Shown: piece after piece, positions 1 through 7,500 of the stretch | How the letters are laid out: each line of letters starts with the position of its first letter | How positions within the stretch are numbered: position 1 is the first letter of the stretch | From: an uncultured bacterium | GTDB taxonomy: Bacteria; Planctomycetota; Phycisphaerae; Phycisphaerales; SM1A02 | NCBI GenBank assembly: GCA_903938205.1 | Contig: CAJACJ010000111.1 | Coordinates: 1-8,629 of the forward strand | Length of the DNA stretch: 8,629 bases | Direction: 5' to 3' | Program-made: the position numbers and the translations under genes | Notes under the pieces: model-generated | What the model saw: the letters and a program-made list of their open reading frames with translations, nothing else | Databases searched by the model: none | Told to the model about the DNA's origin: nothing

Positions 1-1332
1 GCGCGCGAAAAAATGAACATGCAAATCGAGCCGTCTCGCTTGCGTGGCAAGGACCGCGATCAAATTCACAAGATGTTGGTCGTGGACGCGCTTGAAGATG
101 CGCAACACAAAATTGAATTGGTGGTTGCGGAAATCATGCCTGAAGGAATGGAGAGCGGAGAGTTCGACATTGCTGGCCTGCAAAAATGGGCGGCTGACAG
201 TTTCAGCGCAAACATTGAGGCGGACTTCATCAAGTCGGGCGATCGCTCCGCTGTGCGGCAATTTCTTGAGGCCGCATCGCACAAACATATTGAATCCATT
301 GACTTGACTCCTCTTGATTCGCTTTTAGTGGAGGACTACAGCGCCAAGGAATTGTGCCTGTGGTCCGAGCGCTATTTGGCGGTCAAGATCGAGCCCAGCG
401 AGTTCATTGGCGCCGAAGACGACCAAGCCGCCGCGGATCATTTGGTGCGCCGCACGCTAGAGGCCTATGCGGAGCGGGAGCGTTTGTATCCAATTGATTA
501 CGCGATCAAATACACCACGGCTCGCCTGCAGGCCGATCCACAGGCGGCGCTCACTTCGTTTTCGTCTTGGGCCAACATGCGCTATCAAGTGGGTTGGAAT
601 CCGCAGTCGCTGCCAAGCTCCAATCCAGTGGAATTGCGCGAGCTTCTTTTCAACGCCTCGAAAAATTTCGACCAATCGCGATTGGACGCGCGGGTGGAAG
701 AATGTTTGACCGCGGGCGCCGACGCAATCGCTGTCAACGCGTGGTTTGAAAAGGAATATCAAGTCACATTCTCTAAACATGATCGCGCATTGTTCACAAG
801 CAATCCGCGCGGAGCTGTAGCCGCACGGATTCGCGAAGCCATGCGGGCGGAACTTTCGCAGTTTGAGCGCTGGGTAATGTTGCAGACCATCGACAACGCC
901 TGGAAGGAGCACTTGCGCAGCATGGATCAAATCCGTGACGCCATTGGTTTCCGCGCTTTCAGCCAAAAAGATCCTCGAATTGAATTCAAGAAAGAGTCGT
1001 CACGGCTGTACACCGAAATGCTTGAAGGCGTGCAAAATCGTCTGAGCGAAATTCTGCTCAAGGGCGAACTTGTGCCGCAAGTGCAGCAACAACAAGCCCC
1101 TGCGACGCAATCCGCGGCGCAGCAAGAAGCTCCAGCCGCAAATGATCCAGCCGCAAACCAAGAGCCGGTTGTTGTCACGCAAGTCGCTTCCAAACGAGCG
1201 TCAAGCGTTGGGCAAGCCGCGTCCGCTGTGGTTGGACGTAATGAAATGTGCCCATGCGGCAGCGGAAAAAAATTCAAACATTGCCACGGAGCCAAAGGAG
1301 CCGCCGCATCTCTGGAACAATCTCAACCGTAA
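1..1332 (+). CDS. secA: Preprotein translocase ATPase SecA, C-terminal part (5' end outside window)
   Basis: SecA is the ATPase motor that drives unfolded preproteins through the SecYEG channel at the inner membrane. The reading frame is open from base 1, so the start and both nucleotide-binding domains lie upstream. Residues here are counted from the ATG at 13. The helical scaffold signature is clear at about 286-338 (VMLQTIDNAWKEHL, then AFSQKDPRIEFKKESS), as in other SecA proteins. A Gln/Ala/Pro-rich linker follows at about 355-400. The protein ends in the SEC-C zinc motif, RNEMCPCGSGKKFKHCHG, with Cys413, Cys415, Cys424 and His425 as expected zinc ligands that bind SecB or ribosomes in known SecA. 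The stretch between FDIAGLQ (51) and VMLQ (288) is about 237 residues, against about 65 in E. coli SecA, so a large insertion sits in the helical wing/scaffold region. The gene ends with TAA and a tRNA gene follows closely. Confidence 0.95.
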   Translation, partial: AREKMNMQIEPSRLRGKDRDQIHKMLVVDALEDAQHKIELVVAEIMPEGMESGEFDIAGLQKWAADSFSANIEADFIKSGDRSAVRQFLEAASHKHIESIDLTPLDSLLVEDYSAKELCLWSERYLAVKIEPSEFIGAEDDQAAADHLVRRTLEAYAERERLYPIDYAIKYTTARLQADPQAALTSFSSWANMRYQVGWNPQSLPSSNPVELRELLFNASKNFDQSRLDARVEECLTAGADAIAVNAWFEKEYQVTFSKHDRALFTSNPRGAVAARIREAMRAELSQFERWVMLQTIDNAWKEHLRSMDQIRDAIGFRAFSQKDPRIEFKKESSRLYTEMLEGVQNRLSEILLKGELVPQVQQQQAPATQSAAQQEAPAANDPAANQEPVVVTQVASKRASSVGQAASAVVGRNEMCPCGSGKKFKHCHGAKGAAASLEQSQP

Positions 1333-1337
1333 TCACC

Positions 1338-1366
1338 TTGCCGAGTTGTTCATGCTTGGTTACGCT
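1338..1366 (+). promoter_or_regulatory. Possible sigma-70-type promoter for the tRNA-Lys gene
   Basis: TTGCCG (1338-1343) and TACGCT (1361-1366) are separated by exactly 17 bases and match the -35 and -10 consensus at 4/6 and 3/6 positions, keeping the TTG and the TA...T positions. Transcription would begin about 3-5 bases before the mature tRNA 5' end at 1376, and the pair lies just past the secA stop. The match is modest. Readthrough from secA is the alternative. Confidence 0.3.
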
Positions 1367-1375
1367 TCTTCCTTC

Positions 1376-1448
<73 letters not shown>

Positions 1449-1459
1449 TTGCACTCTTG

Positions 1460-1475
1460 CTCCGAAATTTCGGAG
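1460..1475. terminator. Short perfect palindrome between convergent tRNA and zinc-ribbon gene; weak bidirectional terminator candidate
   Basis: CTCCGAAATTTCGGAG is a perfect 16-base palindrome that could fold as a 6-bp stem with an AATT loop. It starts 11 bases after the tRNA and abuts the stop codon of the minus-strand zinc-ribbon gene (1476-1478), so both convergent transcripts would run into it. Neither strand shows a T-tract after it, so Rho-independent termination is doubtful. A protein-binding site is also possible. Confidence 0.3.
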
Positions 1476-1757
1476 TCACCACCATCGCAGCCATGCGATG
1501 AACGGCAAGAGCAATGCGAATAAAAGTAGCGCGATGATGAAAGTTGACCGACCTTTTTTCGCGCGCTCCTTCCATGGATGCTTGTGCAATCGCGCCCCGC
1601 TGACAAAGCAAAAACACTTTGGACAAATGTCGGCGCTGGGATGCATCTCCGCCGCGCAATCGGGGCAATACACAACCGCGTCCTCGGCATTGGGGGCGTT
1701 CACTCCGTAGCGGCGCAAATCTTCAGCGCTTGGTCCTTCATCGCGATACTTGGACAT
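1476..1757 (-). CDS. Small zinc-ribbon protein with one C-terminal transmembrane segment
   Basis: The product has 93 residues. Residues 1-28 are polar (starting MSKYRDEGPSAEDLRRYGV). A zinc ribbon follows with two CxxC knuckles: Cys31/Cys34 (CPDC) and Cys45/Cys48 (CPKC), 10 residues apart. A basic stretch (KERAKKGR, 63-70) precedes one hydrophobic helix at about 71-90, and the protein ends RWW. By the positive-inside rule the zinc ribbon should be cytoplasmic and the protein tail-anchored. Similar small zinc-ribbon membrane proteins occur widely in Planctomycetes; their role is unknown to me. The frame is open back to an ATG at 1847, but that start would overlap the divergent thioredoxin gene, and the extra 30 residues look unlike a leader, so ATG at 1757 is preferred. 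No clear Shine-Dalgarno site is visible. The stop is TGA. Confidence 0.75.
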   Translation of the reverse strand: MSKYRDEGPSAEDLRRYGVNAPNAEDAVVYCPDCAAEMHPSADICPKCFCFVSGARLHKHPWKERAKKGRSTFIIALLLFALLLPFIAWLRWW

Positions 1758-1816
1758 GCAAAAAAGTCTACGATTGAATTCCTTACTTTGCACAGTATTT
1801 TTAAGGAGAGACAAAT
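1758..1816. promoter_or_regulatory. Divergent intergenic region with Shine-Dalgarno site for the thioredoxin-family gene
   Basis: This 59-base AT-rich gap separates two divergently transcribed genes, so it must hold both start regions if each has its own promoter. AAGGAG at 1803-1808 lies 8 bases before the ATG at 1817, an ideal Shine-Dalgarno placement that fixes that start. TTGAAT (1774-1779) and TATTTT (1796-1801) are 16 bases apart, but the second hexamer sits too close to the Shine-Dalgarno site to be a convincing -10 box, so no promoter is called. Confidence 0.55.
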
Positions 1817-2389
1817 ATGGCGGCACTTGAAAGCCAAATGATCGCACTTGATACGCCCATGCCCCGCTTTGATTTACCCGACACCGTGTCGGGGCGCCGC
1901 ATTCGCAGCGATGATTTCACCAACCGTCCGGTCCTTGTCATGTTTATCTGCAACCACTGTCCGTTTGTGGTGCATGTGCGCCAGGAACTGGTCGCATTGG
2001 GCAAGGACTATCACGCATCCAAACTTGCCATCGTCTCCATTTCAAGCAATGACACGCTGACGTATCCGCAAGATGGACCGGAGCACATGAAGCAGTCAGC
2101 AATCGATGCTGGATATCTCTTTCCATATTGCTTCGATGAAACGCAATCCGTCGCGCGCGACTTCCACGCGGCGTGCACTCCAGATTTTTTCTTGTTCAAT
2201 GCCGCGCACACCCTCGCCTACCGCGGTCAACTTGACTCAAGTCGGCCTCGCAACACATTGCCTGTTGATGGCAAAGATTTGCGCGCAGCGATAGACGCGG
2301 TGCTTCGCGGCTCCACGCCAAGCGCCGATCAACGGCCAAGTATTGGTTGCAACATTAAATGGCGCGCCGCGCAACATGAAGCGCGTTAA
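1817..2389 (+). CDS. Thioredoxin-family / peroxiredoxin-like protein (PRX_like1 type)
   Basis: The product has 190 residues and no signal peptide, so it is probably cytoplasmic. It has the thioredoxin-fold layout of the AhpC/TSA-like 'PRX_like1' group. An N-terminal strand region is followed by LVMFICNHCPFVVHVR, whose CNHC dithiol (Cys45, Cys48) stands where thioredoxin has CGPC. The central HASKLAIVSISSNDT strand leads to CTPDFFLF (Cys120, Pro122), with the conserved cis-proline loop. The C-terminus carries the family signature GCNIKW (Cys178). Length and motifs suggest an intact thiol-disulfide oxidoreductase, but the physiological substrate cannot be read from the sequence. The ATG is supported by AAGGAG 8 bases upstream. 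It diverges from the zinc-ribbon gene and converges on the methyltransferase gene. Confidence 0.88.
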   Translation: MAALESQMIALDTPMPRFDLPDTVSGRRIRSDDFTNRPVLVMFICNHCPFVVHVRQELVALGKDYHASKLAIVSISSNDTLTYPQDGPEHMKQSAIDAGYLFPYCFDETQSVARDFHAACTPDFFLFNAAHTLAYRGQLDSSRPRNTLPVDGKDLRAAIDAVLRGSTPSADQRPSIGCNIKWRAAQHEAR

Positions 2390-2452
2390 AGTTGCGGCCG
2401 CGAAGTGAACTCGTTGCGCGTGAAAGTGATTGACGTGAATTCAAATCGTCAC

Positions 2453-2478
2453 GGGTGACAAGCACGGTCCAGTCACCC
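2453..2478. terminator. Hairpin in convergent gap between thioredoxin and methyltransferase genes
   Basis: GGGTGAC (2453-2459) pairs perfectly with GTCACCC (2472-2478) across a 12-base loop. The right arm includes the TGA stop of the methyltransferase gene (2473-2475 on the minus strand), and the hairpin is 63 bases past the thioredoxin stop. No strong T-run follows on either strand; the minus strand has only a short TTT a few bases on. It could serve as a weak bidirectional terminator. Nothing else is visible in the 84-base gap. Confidence 0.3.
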
Positions 2479-3150
2479 TTGATTGCGCCGAGCCACAATG
2501 TGAAAAACATGCCAATGCTTGGCACGTTCATTGGGCGGGATGCCAACAACTCCATCGCGTTCCTCTTCGGTGATTGAAATCACTTGGAAACCCCTCAAAA
2601 GTTGCACAACTTCATCATGCGTATGCGCGTTCATGGATCCCGCGGGACTTTCAGCCAGAAATGAATCTTTCAACCCAAACAATTGCCCCGCGAAAATACT
2701 GTCAGGCTTCAATGCGGCGCACATGGTTCCCCACACCTTGGGGAAATCCGCCGCGGCCACAAACGGCAAAGAGAATCCAGCGTGAACCAGGTCCAAACTG
2801 TTCGGCGGCGCGGACCAATTCGCAATCAACGCATGCACGCAACACAAGCGCGCGGATGTTTCTTGCGCCCCCACCGCTTCAATCGCGGCTGCCTGAGTGA
2901 CTTCCAACATGTGCGCGTACGCGTCCACGGCTTCCACGCGCCAACCGTGCCGCAACAACTCAGCGACTTCTTTTCCAGGGCCACAACCAAGATCGCTGGC
3001 CACGCCCGCCGTTGAAAAATGCCCAAGCGCGCTCAACAGCGTGTCGCGAATAGGCAATGTCAACGCACGATGCAAATACCTTTCCAAACGCTCGCTTGGA
3101 AACCCAGGCACGCAATCAACGTAGGCATGTTGTTCGGGACGATCATGCAT
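2473..3150 (-). CDS. Class I SAM-dependent methyltransferase
   Basis: The product has 225 residues and is probably cytoplasmic. A Rossmann-fold methyltransferase core is visible: motif I VASDLGCGPGKEVAELL (about 51-66, the glycine-rich SAM loop), then a second strand ending in an acidic residue (RVEAVDAY, Asp76) that would bind the ribose hydroxyls. NSLDLVHAGFSLPF (about 117-130) is the motif IV region, and WGTMCAALKPDSIFAGQLFG (140-159) resembles the usual post-core loop and strand. The C-terminal part (KHWHVFHIVARR) completes the sheet. The general layout recalls TehB-like or UbiE-like small-molecule methyltransferases, but no feature fixes the substrate. It begins with ATG 8 bases after the upstream lipoprotein stop, without a visible Shine-Dalgarno site, suggesting co-transcription. 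The stop is TGA. Confidence 0.85.
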   Translation of the reverse strand: MHDRPEQHAYVDCVPGFPSERLERYLHRALTLPIRDTLLSALGHFSTAGVASDLGCGPGKEVAELLRHGWRVEAVDAYAHMLEVTQAAAIEAVGAQETSARLCCVHALIANWSAPPNSLDLVHAGFSLPFVAAADFPKVWGTMCAALKPDSIFAGQLFGLKDSFLAESPAGSMNAHTHDEVVQLLRGFQVISITEEERDGVVGIPPNERAKHWHVFHIVARRNQG

Positions 3151-3158
3151 GGAAGCAA

Positions 3159-3953
3159 TTACGGCAACGGCTTAATGCGGATATTGCGAAACGCGACTTC
3201 ATCGCCGTGATCTTGCAGCGCGATATGCCCCGTGGATTTGGTGGCGTACAAAGGAAACTTGGAGAATTTGCTGGCAAGCAATCGCGCTTTCCAATCAGCG
3301 CTGCCCACATCGAACGAACAAATTTGGACGCCATTCATGTATTGCTCGACATGGTTTCCATTGCACAAAATACGAATGGAGTTCCACTGACCGACCGGTT
3401 TCACAATACCTTTTGGCGCGGCATACAAAGCGTAATTCGCGCCCGCGCACGTCAGGCGATCCTTGCCGTCATTGTGCGCGTCGTCGTCCAAAATTTGCAT
3501 CTCTGGTCCAGTGTCGTAGGTGTTGTTGGCGTCCTCGCTCACGTGGTACATGATTCCAGAATTGCCGCCCTTTAGAATTTTCCAGTCAAGGGTCAAATCA
3601 AAATTCTGAAACTGCTCACGCGTAATCAAGTCGCCGCCTGGTCCAGTGCGCACCAAGCAACCATCGCGCACGGTCCAACCTGTTGGGAAAGAATCTTTCT
3701 TGAAGCCGCGAAAATATTTCGCGGGATCGCCGCCGTCAAAGAGCGTGATCCAACCGTCGCCGGATGCCGTTGTCCCTTGCGTTGTGGTGGCCGCAACTGT
3801 TGTTGGCGCCGTTGATTTAGTACTAGCCGCCGTGGTGGAAACTGGCGCGCTTGCAGGCGTGGACTGCGCCGCATTACCCGCGCAACCACTCAACATCATT
3901 CCCAAGCCACTGAACAGCATTGCAATTTGATATTTCATGGAGGCGTATTTCAT
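3159..3953 (-). CDS. DUF1080 (3-keto-disaccharide hydrolase-like) lipoprotein
   Basis: The product has 264 residues. A lipoprotein signal peptide ends in lipobox LSGC, with Cys24 as the lipidated residue, so it should be membrane-anchored outside the cytoplasm. A Thr/Ala/Ser-rich linker spans about 25-66. The DUF1080 domain follows, a concanavalin-like sandwich common and multiplied in Planctomycetes and Verrucomicrobia: WITLFDGG (68-75), WTVRDGCLVRTG, GGNSGIMYHVSE (129-140), EMQILDDD (151-158), GQWNSIRI, and the C-terminal signature GHIALQDHGDEVAFRNIRI. The family includes 3-keto-glycoside/disaccharide hydrolases, so a role in external carbohydrate handling is plausible but inferred. Two in-frame ATGs, 15 bases apart (3953 and 3938), lie in a duplicated TCCATGAAATA; the second gives a more typical 19-residue signal peptide. 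Upstream lies the DUF1648 gene (42 bases), downstream the methyltransferase (8 bases). Confidence 0.9.
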   Translation of the reverse strand: MKYASMKYQIAMLFSGLGMMLSGCAGNAAQSTPASAPVSTTAASTKSTAPTTVAATTTQGTTASGDGWITLFDGGDPAKYFRGFKKDSFPTGWTVRDGCLVRTGPGGDLITREQFQNFDLTLDWKILKGGNSGIMYHVSEDANNTYDTGPEMQILDDDAHNDGKDRLTCAGANYALYAAPKGIVKPVGQWNSIRILCNGNHVEQYMNGVQICSFDVGSADWKARLLASKFSKFPLYATKSTGHIALQDHGDEVAFRNIRIKPLP

Positions 3954-3995
3954 GGACTCATAGTGACCTGCCCCGCCGCATCCCGCAATAGGTTT

Positions 3996-4538
3996 TCACA
4001 ACGGATCCGAAAAAACTTTCACTTCTTTTTTGACCGCCGTGACCGACCTAAAAATTAACCAAGCAACACTGATACTTATTGCCGCCATGAATACAAATGT
4101 GGGCCACACTGGAAGCACAGTCCATTGACCGCTGGCCACTTTGGCGCTGCTGATCACGATAAATAAAAACAACAACATGACCAGCAGTTGCAAAATCCGC
4201 ATGGCGCCAAACACTGGCTCCACCGTTCGCAGGCGCGCGGACGAATCCAATTTCAACCATTGCTCCTTGCGCGGCATATTCACAAACTCTGGGTGTTTCA
4301 GAGTCATCCAGCGAATCATTGGAGCTAAAAATGAAAGTCCCACGTTTAGCACGGTGGCGAACACGGGCAGAAGAAACCACGCCACCACGCTCTTGTCCAC
4401 AAATGAATCTGGCCGCCCCGCCAAGTCAAAGTGCATTGGAAATTTGGCTGGAAGCGTGGGCCATTCTTGAAACGCGGCGAACCAAATCGCAAGCAGCGCA
4501 ATCCAGCCTGCCGCCGCGCTCACCATGCGAATGTTCAC
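3996..4538 (-). CDS. DUF1648-domain integral membrane protein
   Basis: The product has 180 residues and four predicted transmembrane helices at about 8-24, 51-75, 112-131 and 145-165. Between helices 1 and 2 is the DUF1648 signature: WPTLPAKFPMHFDLAGRPDS (26-45), matching the family's W..LP...P.HF...G.PD pattern. The loop after helix 2 has NMPRKEQWLKLDSSAR, the N.P.KE.WL pattern also common in the family. DUF1648 occurs alone or with SdpI immunity-like domains; no SdpI part is seen, and the function of stand-alone members is unknown. The start is uncertain: GTG at 4538 begins 2 bases after the TAA of the giant repeat protein, and ATG at 4526 is the alternative. Neither has a clear Shine-Dalgarno site. 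The tight junction suggests translational coupling. Confidence 0.82.
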   Translation of the reverse strand: MNIRMVSAAAGWIALLAIWFAAFQEWPTLPAKFPMHFDLAGRPDSFVDKSVVAWFLLPVFATVLNVGLSFLAPMIRWMTLKHPEFVNMPRKEQWLKLDSSARLRTVEPVFGAMRILQLLVMLLFLFIVISSAKVASGQWTVLPVWPTFVFMAAISISVAWLIFRSVTAVKKEVKVFSDPL

Positions 4539-4548
4539 AATTAATTGT
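4537..4548. promoter_or_regulatory. 12-bp perfect palindrome at the stop/start junction
   Basis: ACAATTAATTGT is a perfect palindrome spanning the TAA of the giant repeat protein (4541-4543) and touching the GTG start of the DUF1648 gene (4536-4538). It could be an operator-like site or may simply be chance in an AT-rich junction. No second copy was noticed in the window. Confidence 0.2.
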
Positions 4549-7500
4549 CCGACGTGTTTGATTGACCTGCACCCGCGTCGTTGAAACTGGCCGCGCCAAC
4601 TTGATCCATCTCGCCTGGAAGAACCTTGATAGCGGACTCGCCATTGACGGAAACTTCCTGCGCGTGATCTTCAAGCGCCATCAGGAACAACGCAATGTCG
4701 CTACCGTCAAACTCGCCGTCATGATTGAGATCGGCGATCAAGTCGTGCGTCTCAAAGGCGCGCATGAGGTCAACCAGATCGGAATCATTCACCGCGCCAT
4801 CCAAGTTGATGTCGCCTTCATTGCGTTGGCACATATCCATCACGCCATCAAGGTCATCATCTACACCGAGCAATGGCGTAATTTCGCGCGCGAAACTATC
4901 GCTGAGTTGCATTCGTTGCGACACATCCAAGAACAACGCATCGCATTTGATTTGAGCGTTGGTTCGCAAGTCAGCGTTGTCATTAGTGTCACCAGCCGCA
5001 TCATCAGATTGCGCGACGGTGGTTGTGGAATCCGCGCCCAAGTCATTGCCTGCATTTCCTGCGGAAGCATTCACAGAATCAGAGCCGCCCTTGGCATTGG
5101 ATGTGTCTCCAATTGAACCACCGGTCTCTGGACCACCTTGGCCACTTGTCAGACTGGCGCTGCGGAAGCCGGTGTTGCCCGCGCTTGCTTGGGTGAGGCC
5201 GCCATAGACCACGCCCTTGACGGAGTAGGTGTAGACCACGGCAACAGCCGCGGTGGTGTCGTTGTAGGTCACGGATGAATAACCCGTTGTCGTTCCCACA
5301 AGCGCGCCATCACGGAAGATTTGATACGCGGTGCAGCCAACAAGTTTTGTCCAAGTGACTTGCACCTTGTCGCTAAATACTCCATCGCTTGCCGCAACGC
5401 CGATTGGCCCTGGTGGAAGTCCGCGGAAACCAGTGTCGCCCGCGCTCACTGCGCTCAAGCCAGTGGCCGTGACGGCCTTCACGGTGTAGGTGTAATTCTT
5501 AAGCACCGTTGCGGAGGAATCGCTGAAGGTCGTAATGCTGTCAAGCGGAGTTGAACCAACCTCCACACCATCACGATAAATTTTATAACCCAACACCGTC
5601 GTCAACTGATCCCAAGTCACACGAACTTGGTCTGACAAAGTTCCATCCGTGGCTGAGACATTCAATGGCGCTGAAGGCGCGCGATATCCAGCGTCACTTG
5701 CGCTGACCACGCTTAAACCTGCAGAATCATTTGAGAGTTGAGCCACTCCAATTGTGAATGCCTTCACGGAGTAGGTGTAGCTCACACCCATGATCGCGCC
5801 CGTGTCGTTGTAGGACAAGGAAGAAGCGCTGACCGTTCCAATTGGAGCCGCAATTCCGTTGCGATAAACTTGGTAACCAATTGCGCCAGGCGAGGCTTTC
5901 CAAGTCACAATGACTTTGTCCGTGTACGCGCCATCGGTTGCGGACACGCCTTCAACCATCGTTGCGGCGACGGCGCGGACACCCGTGTCGGCCAAACTCG
6001 CCAAGCTGAACACATCGGGTCCTTGGGCTTTCACCGTGTATGTGTAAACGGTTCCAACTGTTGTGGATGCATCGCCAAAGCTTGTGTTGGAATTCCCCGC
6101 AAGAGTTGCGATTGGAGTGGCCGCGCCATTGCGGAACACTTGATAAGCAATTGCGCCATTGACTGTGTTCCACGACACCAAGATTTTGTTGGTCCACACA
6201 CTATCAGTTGCCACAACACTGGTTGGCGACTCAATGGCACGATGACCGCTGTCAACAGTGGCGGCACTGTTGTACTTCGATTCGGTTGCGGTGGCGACCA
6301 CGCTGTAAGTGAATATCTGACCGATGGTCGCGGTGGTGTCACTGAAAGATGTTGCGGCATTGCCACTTGTTGTCGCAAGCGCATTCAAAGAATCACTGCG
6401 AATGATTTGATACCCCGTCGCGCCTGGCACGCTGCTCCAAGACAATCCCACTTGAGCGAATGACGTTCCATCGGTTGCGACCACGCTCAGCGCAGAGGCA
6501 AGCACGACGTACCCGGTGTCCCCTGCGCTTGCCACGCTGGAACCTGCCGCAGTCACGGTCTTGACCGTGTATGTGTGCGTTGTTGTTGCAAGCGCAGTCG
6601 TGTCGGTGTACGTGGTGGCCGTTCCAACAGACGATCCAATCTTGGTCGCGCCGCCATCACGGAAGATGTCGTAGCTCGTTGCACCAGTCGCCGCGCCCCA
6701 GGTCACTGTGACTTGCGTGCTGGAAGTTCCATCGCTTGCAGCAACGCCGGTTGGCGCTGCAGGAGCCTTCCAACCGATTGCGCCAGCGCTGAGATCGCTT
6801 GAGCCAAGCGCGCATACGGCGCGCACCGTGTAGGTGAAATTCACGCCAACCGTAGCGGACGTATCCACATAGGTTGTGGCCGCTCCAACTGAAGAACCAA
6901 TCTTAGTCGCGCCGCCATTGCGGAATATGTCGTAACTCGTTGCGCCCACGCTTGCATTCCAAGAAAGGTAAACCCCATCCGTCACAGCAGGTGTCGCGCA
7001 AACAACACCAGTTGGCGCGCTCAACTTCACCCATCCATTGTCCGAAGCGCTAGCAACACTAACGCCCGTCGCGGTCGTGGCTTTCACGGTGTAGCTGTAC
7101 AAAGTTCCAGCAACAGCCGTGGTATCCGCGTACGTGGTCGCCACACCAACAGAAGAACCAATCTTTGTCGAGCCGCCATTGCGGAAGATGTCGTAGCCCG
7201 TCACCGCGCCTGCGACGGTGGACCACGTCACCGTGACCTGCGAAGTCGATGAGCCATCGCTTGCCGCAACGCCCACTGGCGCTGGAATGACATAGGTGAA
7301 CGCACTGGTTTTGGTCGCAGTTGAAATTGGCGTCGTCACCGCGACGCTTTGCAGACCATCAGGTCCACTTGCTGTTACGGCCGTGATTGTTGTCGCATTG
7401 ACCACTGTGAAACTTGTCGCCGCAATGCCGCCAATAGTCACGCGGCTTGCATCGGTGAAATTTGTTCCCGTCAACGTAATTGTGGTGCCACCATTGAATG

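Noticed and set aside
457..966. A 169-codon minus-strand open frame inside secA
   Set aside because: It is antisense to the SecA scaffold domain, which has clear family motifs, and has no independent support.
3057..3575. A 172-codon plus-strand open frame opposite the DUF1080 and methyltransferase genes
   Set aside because: It crosses two clear minus-strand genes, has no recognisable domain, and is best explained as a shadow.
5738..6463. A 241-codon plus-strand open frame opposite the FN3 repeats
   Set aside because: Its Cys/His/Gly-rich composition is erratic, with no domain and no Shine-Dalgarno site, and it lies fully antisense to well-supported FN3 repeats.
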